Positions 25,214 through 33,637 of a stretch of DNA of 64,000 nt are shown here, piece by piece (the stretch's first letter is position 1; every line of letters starts with the position of its first letter). The DNA is taken from NCBI GenBank assembly GCA_041665285.1, contig JBAYJC010000001.1, positions 124,001 to 188,000 on the forward strand, read 5' to 3'. The stretch comes from JBAYJC01 sp041665285 (GTDB lineage: Bacteria; Patescibacteriota; Patescibacteriia; 2-12-FULL-60-25). Position numbers and translations under genes: made by a program. A model generated the notes under the pieces. The model was not told the DNA's origin, ran no database searches, and saw nothing but the letters and a program-made list of their open reading frames with translations.

Positions 25214-26332
25214 ATGCCCTTTATCCAACGCCTTCGTTCTTTAGACCCGACCATTATTGCCCTCACGGTGGCACTGACGATTTTCGGATTACTCATGCTC
25301 ATGTCGGCCAGCGGTCCTATTGCCGTTCAACGCACAGGGGACGCGCTGTACTATGTGGCGCGTCAGTTGAAAAACGGCGTCCTACCAGGAGCGTTTCTTT
25401 TTCTCTTCTTCTCCTTTGTTGATTACCGTAAGTGGCGTTCAGTTGCTTTTTTGGCGCTGATTGTTTCCATTGGGTTGCTTATCACGGTTTTCCTTCCTGG
25501 TATTGGCCAGATGCGCGGCGGTTCACGATCTTGGGTGGATTTTGGCGGGTTTGCGTTCCAGCCCTCTGAGTTCGTCAAACTGACGTTTCTCGTCTATCTT
25601 TCCGCGTGGCTCGCAGGGCGTCAGGGGACAGACGCGCACAATCCACAAACAGGACTTGCCCCGTTTCTTCTTGCACTCGGCGCAATCATTCTCCTTCTCA
25701 TCATGCAGCCGGACACAGGGTCCATGGCTGTGATCGTGGGCATGTCCTTGCTGTTGTATCTCATTTCAGGCGCGCCCCTTTCCTGGTTTATCGGGCTGTG
25801 TGGCGCTGGCGTAGGCATGGTCGCGCTCCTTATTTGGAAATCTCCCTATCGTGCCGCGCGTTTTATGACGTTTATGCACCCGGAAATCGATCCGCAGGGC
25901 ATTGGCTATCATATCAACCAGGCGGTGCTTGCCATTGGTTCTGGAGGATTCTGGGGACTGGGATATGGTCATTCCCGTCAAAAATATCTGTACCTGCCAG
26001 AGGCAGAGTCTGACTCTATTATTGCCGTGATGGGGGAAGAGCTTGGGCTGATTGGGATCACGGTCTTTCTTGCGCTCATGGGCTATCTTGTGTGGCGTTG
26101 CTTTAAGATCGCACGAGAGTCTGCTGATCCATTTGGTGCCTATCTTGCCGCAGGCGTAGGTTCGTGGATCGGTGTGCAGACGTTTTTGAATATCGGCTCC
26201 ATGATCGGTATCATGCCTATGACGGGCGTAACGCTTCCATTTTTCTCACACGGAGGTTCTTCCATGGTGATTCTGCTTGCGGCCATGGGACTGGTGGCAG
26301 GTATTCCGCGCGCAGGCAAACGACGACTATGA
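25214..26332 (+). CDS. ftsW: SEDS family peptidoglycan glycosyltransferase (FtsW/RodA)
   Basis: 372 aa, ten helices. Motifs: LLMLMSASGP near the N-terminus, GGSRSWVDFGGFAFQPSEF in the middle, and YLYLPEAESDSIIAVMGEE, which holds the Asp corresponding to the catalytic residue of SEDS glycosyltransferases. Near the end are GMMP-like IGIMPMTGVTLPFFSHGGSS. SEDS enzymes polymerise lipid II with a class B PBP. FtsW rather than RodA is inferred from its place between mraY and murG. It overlaps murG by ATGA. Confidence 0.9.
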   Translation: MPFIQRLRSLDPTIIALTVALTIFGLLMLMSASGPIAVQRTGDALYYVARQLKNGVLPGAFLFLFFSFVDYRKWRSVAFLALIVSIGLLITVFLPGIGQMRGGSRSWVDFGGFAFQPSEFVKLTFLVYLSAWLAGRQGTDAHNPQTGLAPFLLALGAIILLLIMQPDTGSMAVIVGMSLLLYLISGAPLSWFIGLCGAGVGMVALLIWKSPYRAARFMTFMHPEIDPQGIGYHINQAVLAIGSGGFWGLGYGHSRQKYLYLPEAESDSIIAVMGEELGLIGITVFLALMGYLVWRCFKIARESADPFGAYLAAGVGSWIGVQTFLNIGSMIGIMPMTGVTLPFFSHGGSSMVILLAAMGLVAGIPRAGKRRL

Positions 26333-27426
26333 CACTTCTCTTTGTTGGAGGCGGAACCCTAGGCCCCGTGACGCCGCTATTGGCCACGGCGAAATGTTTG
26401 GCGCGTATTCAGCCTGGAGCGACATTTGTTTGGATTGGCACCGAACGAGGTCCGGAACGTGAGCTTGTGACAAGCGCAGGCATGCAATTCCACGCGCTTC
26501 CTGACGTGAAATTTCCACGTTACGCTTCTCTGGATTGGTTTCGTTTGCCGTTTGCTTGGATGCGTGTGCGTCGTATGGCAGATACGCTCTTGAAACAAAT
26601 CAAGCCGTCAGCGGTAATAACCATGGGAGGCTACACAGCTGTACCCGTGGTATTTTCTGCCGCGAAGATGCATATTCCTTGTTTTGCACATCAACTTGAT
26701 CTTGTACCAGGTCTGACAAACAAGTTGATCGCAAAAAAATGTGCGAGCGTCACCACTTCGTTTGAGTATGAGCAACCTCCCTTTGGTTCCGCCGTATCAG
26801 ACGAGCCTCTTGTGACTCCAACGCGCTTTTCGTTCGAAGGAGCTCTGCAAAAAGATGTAGCTACAAAAGCCTTTGCGTTAGATACAGAAAAACCGATTGT
26901 GCTCATTTTTGGTGGGGGGACGGGTTCTCTCGCACTGAATGCCATGGTCGAACACACACGTAAAGCATGGCTCGAGTTTGCTCAGGTCATCCATGTCACA
27001 GGCTTGGGGAAAGAGGGTGCTACCGCAAAACGGCGGGCTCTCAAGGGGTATGCTGTGCGGTCACTCCTGAATGAAGAAGAGATGCTACAGGCGTATTCAG
27101 CCGCGGATATTGTGGTGAGTCGCGCGGGCGTTGGTACATTGTCGGAAATCGCGGCTTTAAAAAAAGCGTCAATCTTGATTCCTTTGCCAGACTCTCCGCA
27201 AAACGCAAATGCCAAAGCATTTGAGGAACAGGGATCTGCGCTTGTCATGGATCAAGAGGAACCCGCTTTTGAGGAAAATCTCCTTGCCTCAGCGCGGCTT
27301 TTACTCAAGGACACAGAGGAGCGCCAGCGTATGGGCGAACGCGCCCATGACTTTTTTCCCACAGATGATGGAAAGGCATTTGCAGAAAAGATTCTTGCCG
27401 TCCTAGAGAAGCCGACTGCGGAATAA
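26329..27426 (+). CDS. murG: MurG-like UDP-GlcNAc:lipid I N-acetylglucosaminyltransferase, atypical N-terminal motif
   Basis: 365 aa from ATG 26329, which overlaps the ftsW stop. GT28-type GT-B enzyme that adds GlcNAc to lipid I, giving lipid II. The C-terminal donor-binding half is conserved: IVLIFGGGTGSLALNAMVE, MLQAYSAADIVVSRAGVGT, and LSEIAALKKASILIPLP with the UDP-binding Glu. In the N-terminal half the usual GGTGGH loop reads GGGTLGPVTPLLA, so the conserved His is absent. Position in the mraY-ftsW operon still supports MurG. A different GT28 enzyme is a less likely alternative. Confidence 0.85.
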   Translation: MTLLFVGGGTLGPVTPLLATAKCLARIQPGATFVWIGTERGPERELVTSAGMQFHALPDVKFPRYASLDWFRLPFAWMRVRRMADTLLKQIKPSAVITMGGYTAVPVVFSAAKMHIPCFAHQLDLVPGLTNKLIAKKCASVTTSFEYEQPPFGSAVSDEPLVTPTRFSFEGALQKDVATKAFALDTEKPIVLIFGGGTGSLALNAMVEHTRKAWLEFAQVIHVTGLGKEGATAKRRALKGYAVRSLLNEEEMLQAYSAADIVVSRAGVGTLSEIAALKKASILIPLPDSPQNANAKAFEEQGSALVMDQEEPAFEENLLASARLLLKDTEERQRMGERAHDFFPTDDGKAFAEKILAVLEKPTAE

Positions 27427-27441
27427 ATCGCCACTTACCTT

Positions 27442-28968
27442 ATGCTCATGCGCTATTTCACGATTTTCCTTTCCCTGCTCGCTTGTACGACGTTGTTTGT
27501 GCAACCAGCATTTGCAGAAGAAGTATCTGCAACAAGTACCGCGGTAATCCCTTCACCACCAACAATTTTTGAAATGGGGGATGGTCGCTTTTACCATCCT
27601 GGTACAGGAACCTTTGCTGGGACACGCGAGGAATTGTTGAGTTTACTGGGCTATGCGACTTCTGCAACCGTGACTGTTGTCGAAACGCCCCCGGTTCCTA
27701 CAACCACGCCCGCGCTTCCGCCACCTATATTTGAGGCAGTTCGTCGTGCAAAGGCGCAATTACAATTCGAGATTCAGCAAGACCAACCCACTTCCTCAAA
27801 GCCAACCTATCTGACGACGGACACGGATTGGCGCAGGGTCACGATTGCTTTGTGGAATCAGGCGACAGATGAGATGGCGTATGTCACCGCAAAAAAGAAG
27901 GGCACAGGATTGAAATGCGACATCGCAGACACGGGGTATTGTCGTCTATTACGTGTTGCAAACTCTCGCGGCGTAGATTCGGAATATGTTGTGCAAGGTA
28001 ATGACGATCTTCGTGTCGTTGCTGTGCGCTATCCACTCCTGCGCGAAGTGACCGTGAACAAGAAAAAACGTTTTCTTCAGGAGGAAGTCGTCTATACGCC
28101 ATACGCTCGCACATTGCACACAGCAGACGTCGTGGAGCAGGGAAAAAAGTTTTTCGACCAGTCCATGCAAGCGGCTTTAGACGAACTACGCGCAAAACAG
28201 GTTGTGTCGCGTGCTTTTGCTGGCAAGCTTGTGGCCGACACAACAGACATGCGCACGTTGACGACCGTAACAGCGATTGAGCATCTGGATAAGACTTCTG
28301 CGACCAAAAACGCGGCAAACGCCCTTGAGACGTTTTACGTGACTCTGGCACTCAACCGTGAAGATGCGTATCGTTTTGATCTTTCGCCGGCGGGTGCGTG
28401 TGGCATCGCGCAGTTCATGCCAAAAACCTACGCGAGCATTGCGAAGCGTCCTGAGCTCGAGCTCGTGAAAGATTTTTCCACGGGCACAAAACAGCCGGTA
28501 AACATGCTCAAAGCGCAGACAGCGTATTTTGATACTGTGCTTTCTGAACTACCGTCTGTGGCACGCGAGGCCTATCTTTCGCACGCGACATCTGCGCATG
28601 AATATATTGCCGCGGCGTATAACGGAGGCACATCACGCGTCAAAAAAGCTCTGACAAATTGGGATGCGCAGGTGGATAACGCGGATGCATCTGCAAAAGC
28701 CGCCCTCACAAAAAAACACAATGAGGTTTGGGAAACGCTTGTCGTCGCAAAAAAGAAAATGATTGACGCACCCGTTGGAAGCAAATCCGAGGCAACGTGG
28801 AAAAAGAAATATCTTGCGCTAAAAAAAGAACACATTGATCTGGAGAAAAAGATTGCCAACGCACCTAAAAGCGCGCTCCCAAAGGAAACGCGCGATTATG
28901 TGGCAAAGTTCCGTACGATTTTTCCGCTCGTGACACCAGCGCCTTCCATGGCTTCAGCTATCGAGTAA
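27442..28968 (+). CDS. secreted SLT-type transglycosylase-like protein
   Basis: 508 aa; ATG 27442 or, two codons later, ATG 27448. Signal peptide at residues 1-27 (FTIFLSLLACTTLFVQPAFA). The mid-region (about residues 270-410) is a lysozyme-like SLT domain: FYVTLALNREDAYRFDLSP, GACGIAQFMPKTY and EYIAAAYNGGTSRVKKAL, matching the GXXGLMQ and AYNGG motifs. The Glu normally preceding this region may be the E in NRED. The C-terminal 100 residues are a Lys-rich coiled coil (KKKYLALKKEHIDLEKKI). It presumably cleaves or rearranges peptidoglycan near the lipid II operon just upstream. The stop overlaps the DHH-like gene tail to tail by 11 bp. Confidence 0.8.
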   Translation: MLMRYFTIFLSLLACTTLFVQPAFAEEVSATSTAVIPSPPTIFEMGDGRFYHPGTGTFAGTREELLSLLGYATSATVTVVETPPVPTTTPALPPPIFEAVRRAKAQLQFEIQQDQPTSSKPTYLTTDTDWRRVTIALWNQATDEMAYVTAKKKGTGLKCDIADTGYCRLLRVANSRGVDSEYVVQGNDDLRVVAVRYPLLREVTVNKKKRFLQEEVVYTPYARTLHTADVVEQGKKFFDQSMQAALDELRAKQVVSRAFAGKLVADTTDMRTLTTVTAIEHLDKTSATKNAANALETFYVTLALNREDAYRFDLSPAGACGIAQFMPKTYASIAKRPELELVKDFSTGTKQPVNMLKAQTAYFDTVLSELPSVAREAYLSHATSAHEYIAAAYNGGTSRVKKALTNWDAQVDNADASAKAALTKKHNEVWETLVVAKKKMIDAPVGSKSEATWKKKYLALKKEHIDLEKKIANAPKSALPKETRDYVAKFRTIFPLVTPAPSMASAIE

Positions 28969-30103
28969 TCGTTGGCAAATGTTCTTTCATACGAGCGATC
29001 ACCTGTGTGGTCGCTGTTTGAAATGTGACAGCTTCGCGATATGTAAATACTGCGCGTTCTCGTGTGCCTGTCCCACCCATGTTTCGGGCAATGTCCACGG
29101 CGGAGAGCGGCGCTTGCGCGTGTAAAAATGTCACAGCAGAGGCACCGCGCTGAAGCAGGACTGCAATCAGCTTCGCGTCTGGGATATAGGAGATGAGCTC
29201 ATCTACCACGCCCTCCAAATCTTTTGGTTCGGTTTGCGTATCAATCAGGTCTGTTTCCGTAATTGTGGTCCAAACAAGCCCATGCGAAGGATCTTGCTCC
29301 AAACGAGACAGGGCTCGTCCCCAAAGTTTGAGGGCGCTTACTTCCCTGGTGCGCCAGAGTTGCGTGACAATTTGTTCGCGGTGCGCGCCGCGTTCCACAA
29401 GTCGAGAAGAGAGTGCGAGTGCCTTTGGCGAGATGTTTCCCGTGCGGAAGCTTTTGGTGCGCGCCATCATGCCTCCGAGGAGCGCCGTAGCCATTTCTGT
29501 ATCAATCATGGATGCATCCCACTGTTCAATAATATGACCAAGATGCTCGGTCATGGAGCTATGCGTGATATCCACGAGGTTGATGTGGCCGTAATGCTCG
29601 TTTGAGGGACGGTGATCAATATTGATGACAGGCGTTTCTTGGAGCGCTTCTAAAATATGTTTTGTTTCTTCGCCAAGCGACTTTGCATGTTCACAGCCCA
29701 GCAGAATGATCAAATCATAGTACATGGCGCCATGCTTTGCTTCGACCTGCGCTGGCGACCACTGCCCATGTTTCGGGAGAAGGATGATCTCGAGCTTGTT
29801 GTCATGCACCGTATACATGAGCTCAGAAAGGGGAACATCCTTCACGTCCACTATCAGATGGAGGGCACGCATGGCCTCGGCTTGCGAGCGAATTTCAATG
29901 GAGGAGGAAAGAAACGCAGGACGGCGGCGCTGGTCAAATCCTGGGATCACCACATCAAACGTTTTGCCCAACTTTTGCAACACTAAGCCCACAGCGATTG
30001 CAGAACAAATCGTGTCTGTGTCAGCGTGCTCTTTGCCGAGCACGAGAATCTGTCGAGCGCGTTTGATCTGTGCAAGCGCTTCTTGTTCAACCGAGAGAGG
30101 CAT
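28958..30103 (-). CDS. DHH-superfamily protein with degenerate active-site motifs
   Basis: 381 aa with the NrnA-like two-domain layout: an N-terminal DHH domain and a C-terminal DHHA1 domain (VAVLLQR-type strand, then NMGGTGTRERAVFTY). NrnA-type enzymes degrade nano-RNA or cyclic dinucleotide products with Mn2+. The motifs are worn down: motif I reads HADTDTICSA (H26, D30, the second Asp lost), motif II GCEH at 136-139 replaces a DXXD, and motif III is DHR at 163-165 in place of DHH. Catalysis is therefore doubtful; binding or regulation is possible. The promoter is at 30136-30164. Confidence 0.8.
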   Translation of the reverse strand: MPLSVEQEALAQIKRARQILVLGKEHADTDTICSAIAVGLVLQKLGKTFDVVIPGFDQRRRPAFLSSSIEIRSQAEAMRALHLIVDVKDVPLSELMYTVHDNKLEIILLPKHGQWSPAQVEAKHGAMYYDLIILLGCEHAKSLGEETKHILEALQETPVINIDHRPSNEHYGHINLVDITHSSMTEHLGHIIEQWDASMIDTEMATALLGGMMARTKSFRTGNISPKALALSSRLVERGAHREQIVTQLWRTREVSALKLWGRALSRLEQDPSHGLVWTTITETDLIDTQTEPKDLEGVVDELISYIPDAKLIAVLLQRGASAVTFLHAQAPLSAVDIARNMGGTGTRERAVFTYREAVTFQTATTQVIARMKEHLPTITR

Positions 30104-30135
30104 TGGTTATCCACAGCTTTCGCAGGGAATCGAAT

Positions 30136-30184
30136 AGTTTATGCCAGCCCGTGAATACTGTCAACCTGTTGACAACTTTTGACA
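30136..30184. promoter_or_regulatory. divergent promoter region with palindromic -35 boxes
   Basis: TGTCAACCTGTTGACA (30159-30174) is an inverted repeat made of two opposed -35 boxes. Minus strand: TTGACA (30159-30164), 17 nt, TAAACT (30136-30141), for the DHH-like gene. Plus strand: TTGACA at 30169 and again at 30179-30184, with TACGTA 16 nt after the latter. The 160 nt from there to valS contain no gene; a possible second -10 box, CATTAT (30354-30359), lies six bases before the valS ATG. Confidence 0.5.
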
Positions 30185-30365
30185 GTCACTGTTTTGGGGC
30201 TACGTACAGCCAAATAAAAGACTTTTTAGAACAAACAAACCAAGGCATTCTCTCTTCCGAACGAAAATTGCGACTATCCCTACAACCCGCCAGGGTTACC
30301 GGTCGACTTCTGCGGTCAATTTCTTTTTTTGCCGTCTTCCAGTAAGATGGGCGCATTATCTCGCT

Positions 30366-33014
30366 ATGAAAGACTCTCAAGAACTCCCCAAAGCCTATAC
30401 GCCCGCGGATGTGGAATCGCAAATCTTTGCCGCCTGGGAAGCATCCGGCGCTTTTGATCCAGACCAACTTCCTGAACGCAATCAGAAAGGCGAGCCTTAC
30501 TGCATTGTGCTTCCACCGCCAAATCGCACAGGCACGCTCCACATGGGGCATGCGAAGATGCTGGCGATTCAGGACGCGCTTATGCGTTTTTATCGCATGG
30601 ATGGCCGCAAGACCTATTGGGTACCAGGTACGGACCATGCCGCAATTGCCACGCAAACAAAAGTGGAACAACTCCTCCAAAAAGAGGGGATCAAAGATCC
30701 GCGCAAAGAACTTGGCCGCGAAAAGTTTCTCGAACGCGTCCGCGCTTTTGCCGAACAGTCGCGCGTGACCATCATTGAGCAATGCAAGCGCATGGGATCG
30801 TCCATGGACTGGAAGCGCGAAAAGTACACGCTCGACGAGGAGCGCAATCACGCGGTGAACGTGATGTTCAAGATGATGTACGAGGATGGATTGATCGAGC
30901 GAGGCGAACGTATCGTAAACTGGGATCCGACCATGCAGAGCAATGTCTCTGATGACGAGATCGAATGGAAACAGGAACGTGTGCCTTTCTACACCTTCAA
31001 GTACGGACCATTTGAAATTAGCACGGCACGTCCGGAAACGAAGTTCGGCGACAAATACGTTGTGATGCATCCAGATGATCAACGCTACGCGCAATATAAG
31101 CATGGCGATACGTTCACGTGCGAATGGATCAATGGACCCGTGACGGCGACGGTCATCAAAGACGCTGTCATTGACATGGAGTTTGGTACAGGCGTCATGA
31201 CGATCACTCCATGGCACGATGCAACAGATTTTGAGATTGCAGAACGTCACAAGCTTGAGGCGCAACAGATTATTGGTTTCGATGGAAGACTCTTGGCTGT
31301 CGCAGACGAATTCGCAGGCATGTCCATTGAGGAGGCTCGGCCAAAAATCGTGGAGAAGCTACGTGAAAAAGGATTGCTCGTCAAAACAGAGGAAGGATAT
31401 GAGCATAATGTTGCGGTGAATTATCGTGGCGGCGCAAAAATCGAACCGCAAATTCGACGGCAGTGGTTTGTCCGCGTGAATAAACCCTTTGCATTGCGAC
31501 AGGACACGCTCGGTAAATGGAAGAAAGGGGACAAGGCCACGCTGAAGGAACTCATGCTTGAGGCTGTCACGTCAAAACAAACGACCATTATTCCAGACAA
31601 CTTTGAAAAGATTTATTTCCATTGGGTCAATAACCTCCGCGACTGGTGCATCTCGCGCCAAATTTGGTTCGGTCACCAGATCCCGGTGTGGTATCGCGGC
31701 GAAGAGACCGTCGTCTCTGACATTTCCCCTGGCGCTGATTGGACGCGCGATCCTGACACGCTGGACACGTGGTTTTCCTCTGGTATGTGGACGTTCTCCA
31801 CGCTTGGTTGGCCGGAGAAGACGAAAGAACTTGAGACATTTCATCCGACAGCCGTACTCGAGACAGGGTATGACATTCTTTTCTTTTGGGTGGCACGCAT
31901 GGTTCTCATGAGTGCGTATGCGCTTGGCGAAGTGCCCTTCAAAGACGTGTACCTCCACGGACTTGTGCGCGATGAGCAAGGTCGCAAGATGTCCAAGTCC
32001 CTCGGCAATGTGATTGATCCGCTGGACGTCATTCCGACATACGGAACAGACGCGGTGCGACTGTCCCTTGTCATGGGCACAACGCCTGGCATGGATCAAA
32101 AACTCTCTGAAGAAAAAATCAAAGACTTCCGCAACTTCACCAACAAACTCTGGAATATCGGGCGGTTCATCATCTCAAACCTGACTCCCTCTCCTTACGA
32201 AGGAGAGGGCCGGGGTGAGGTGGTCGGTACGTCCCTCGCTGACCGTTGGATCCTCTCTCGTCTGGACGAGGTGACTGCGTCTGTCACGCAGAAAATAAAA
32301 GATTACCAGCTTGCCCAAGCCGGCGAAGAGCTTCGCGATTTCACGTGGGGCGATTTGGCGGATTGGTATTTGGAGATTGCGAAGGTCGAGGGCAATAAGT
32401 CCGCGATCCTCACCAAGATTCTGCAGACCATCCTCAAGCTCTGGCATCCATTTATGCCATACGTCACGGAGCATCTCTGGAAAACCGCAGGTTTTGACGG
32501 GCTTTTGATCCTCGCAGAATGGCCGACGCAGATCACACATCACGTAACACGCAACACAGCCGATGATTTCGAACACATACGTACGCTCGTGACGGATATG
32601 CGTCGATTGCGTGCGGAGCAAAAGGTTGAGCCTGCGAAAAAGGTGACGTTTGCCATGGCGGTCGACGCGACGGTCACAAAGCTTGTCGAAGGCAATCGCG
32701 CGTGGATCCTGCGCATGACCAACGCGGAGGAACTCTCGCTCGTTGCAGAGGTCGACAAGTCTTGGCCGGCCGTCAGCTCTGGAAACGCGACGATCGCGTT
32801 GAATCTTGCGGGCACGGTTGATCTTGCGCAGGAACGGGCGAAGATGGAAAAAGAGCTTGCGGAAACAGAGGCGTACATTGCCTCGCTTGATGAAAAGCTT
32901 GCGAATCAAGAGTTTATCGGAAAGGCACCGGCAAAAGTCATTGATGGAATGAAGCTCAAACGAGAAGATGCCATCAAAAAACAGGAGACGCTCAAAGGGA
33001 GATTATCCACCTAG
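30366..33014 (+). CDS. valS: valyl-tRNA synthetase, carrying an in-frame repeat insertion
   Basis: 882 aa, full length. Class I synthetase charging tRNA-Val. Motifs: PPPNRTGTLHMGHA (HIGH), RKMSKSLGN (KMSKS), WVPGTDHAAIATQ, an editing domain (FGTGVMTITPWHDATDFE), the anticodon-binding helical domain, and a C-terminal coiled coil (ERAKMEKELAETEAYIASL). Between ISNL and LADRWILSRL, residues about 607-620 (TPSPYEGEGRGEV) are encoded by a REP-like palindrome (32184-32223), which keeps the frame. The site lies at the boundary between the catalytic core and the anticodon-binding domain, where loop length can vary. The tRNA-Val at 39929 is not adjacent. Confidence 0.96.
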   Translation: MKDSQELPKAYTPADVESQIFAAWEASGAFDPDQLPERNQKGEPYCIVLPPPNRTGTLHMGHAKMLAIQDALMRFYRMDGRKTYWVPGTDHAAIATQTKVEQLLQKEGIKDPRKELGREKFLERVRAFAEQSRVTIIEQCKRMGSSMDWKREKYTLDEERNHAVNVMFKMMYEDGLIERGERIVNWDPTMQSNVSDDEIEWKQERVPFYTFKYGPFEISTARPETKFGDKYVVMHPDDQRYAQYKHGDTFTCEWINGPVTATVIKDAVIDMEFGTGVMTITPWHDATDFEIAERHKLEAQQIIGFDGRLLAVADEFAGMSIEEARPKIVEKLREKGLLVKTEEGYEHNVAVNYRGGAKIEPQIRRQWFVRVNKPFALRQDTLGKWKKGDKATLKELMLEAVTSKQTTIIPDNFEKIYFHWVNNLRDWCISRQIWFGHQIPVWYRGEETVVSDISPGADWTRDPDTLDTWFSSGMWTFSTLGWPEKTKELETFHPTAVLETGYDILFFWVARMVLMSAYALGEVPFKDVYLHGLVRDEQGRKMSKSLGNVIDPLDVIPTYGTDAVRLSLVMGTTPGMDQKLSEEKIKDFRNFTNKLWNIGRFIISNLTPSPYEGEGRGEVVGTSLADRWILSRLDEVTASVTQKIKDYQLAQAGEELRDFTWGDLADWYLEIAKVEGNKSAILTKILQTILKLWHPFMPYVTEHLWKTAGFDGLLILAEWPTQITHHVTRNTADDFEHIRTLVTDMRRLRAEQKVEPAKKVTFAMAVDATVTKLVEGNRAWILRMTNAEELSLVAEVDKSWPAVSSGNATIALNLAGTVDLAQERAKMEKELAETEAYIASLDEKLANQEFIGKAPAKVIDGMKLKREDAIKKQETLKGRLST
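32184..32223. repeat. REP-like repeat inside valS
   Basis: CTCTCCTTACGAAGGAGAG hairpin followed by GGCCGGGGTGAGGTGG, the same core and GTGAGGTGG end as the repeat at 4843-4949. It is inserted in frame in the coding sequence. Confidence 0.85.
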
Positions 33015-33019
33015 AACCA

Positions 33020-33048
33020 TTGACGCGGAGAAACGCGGTGAGTAGCAT
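33020..33048 (+). promoter_or_regulatory. promoter of the 33095 cassette
   Basis: TTGACG (33020-33025), 17 nt, TAGCAT (33043-33048), starting 5 bp after the valS stop. The leader would be about 40 nt. Confidence 0.65.
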
Positions 33049-33094
33049 AACTACTTGCCGCGTTTTTTGAGCGCGACCACAGGAGGCCACGGAC

Positions 33095-33556
33095 ATGCAC
33101 GACGAACGGAACAAGTTTTACCTGGGCACGACCGCGGAGAAGCCCGGACGCTACGGGCTCTACAACGGAAGGGCGTGTGAGCACCCGGTGTGCAAAAACG
33201 CTGAGTGGTACGATGGCAACGGCGAGTACCTCGGATCCGGAGATCTCTCGGCCCAGGACCTGGTGACCATCGCTGACCACATCCGGCCTGATGACGCCTT
33301 CATCGTGGTCGAGCCTGACCCCAAGGATGCTCGGCACCAGCCCGGCTTCGCTGATCTCGCGGAGCGGACCCAGTGCCTCATCCGGCGCGCCAAGATCCAA
33401 CTGCCGCGCGAACGCACCGTACGCCCGGACATGCTCCGGGGGCTCGCTTCCTTCTTCACGGTCGAACAGCTCCCTCAGTCCGTCTTCCGCGTCTCCCTCG
33501 GCATCGCCATGCAGGGAGCGTGCTGTGACTCCGGCTCCTGCATCCACTGCGGGTAG
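33095..33556 (+). CDS. hypothetical protein, stand-alone GC-rich cassette gene
   Basis: 153 aa, unrecognised and soluble, opening MHDERNKFYLGTTAEKPGR. It has several Cys, including ACCDSGSCIHCG at the very C-terminus (four Cys in ten residues), which could bind metal or form disulfides. ATG 33095 follows AGGAGG with good spacing, and the unit has a promoter at 33020 and a hairpin after the stop. Codons end strongly in C or G, in contrast to valS and tyrS on either side. It is a typical cassette inserted between two core genes. Confidence 0.72.
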   Translation: MHDERNKFYLGTTAEKPGRYGLYNGRACEHPVCKNAEWYDGNGEYLGSGDLSAQDLVTIADHIRPDDAFIVVEPDPKDARHQPGFADLAERTQCLIRRAKIQLPRERTVRPDMLRGLASFFTVEQLPQSVFRVSLGIAMQGACCDSGSCIHCG

Positions 33557-33561
33557 CCTCT

Positions 33562-33586
33562 CTCCGCGTCTCGCGCGGGGTCTTTT
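33562..33586 (+). terminator. intrinsic terminator after the 33095 gene
   Basis: CCGCG (33564-33568) pairs with CGCGG (33574-33578), extended by flanking G-T and C-G pairs, and TCTTTTATA follows. Confidence 0.6.
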
Positions 33587-33637
33587 ATAACCATTTCCCT
33601 TGCCTCCAAGGCTTCTGTTGAGTACCATGCCATCGTT

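Noticed and set aside
30186..31265. 359-codon minus-strand frame opposite valS
   Set aside because: It lies entirely antisense to valS and the valS leader, with no family features or start signal; valS motifs establish the plus strand as coding.
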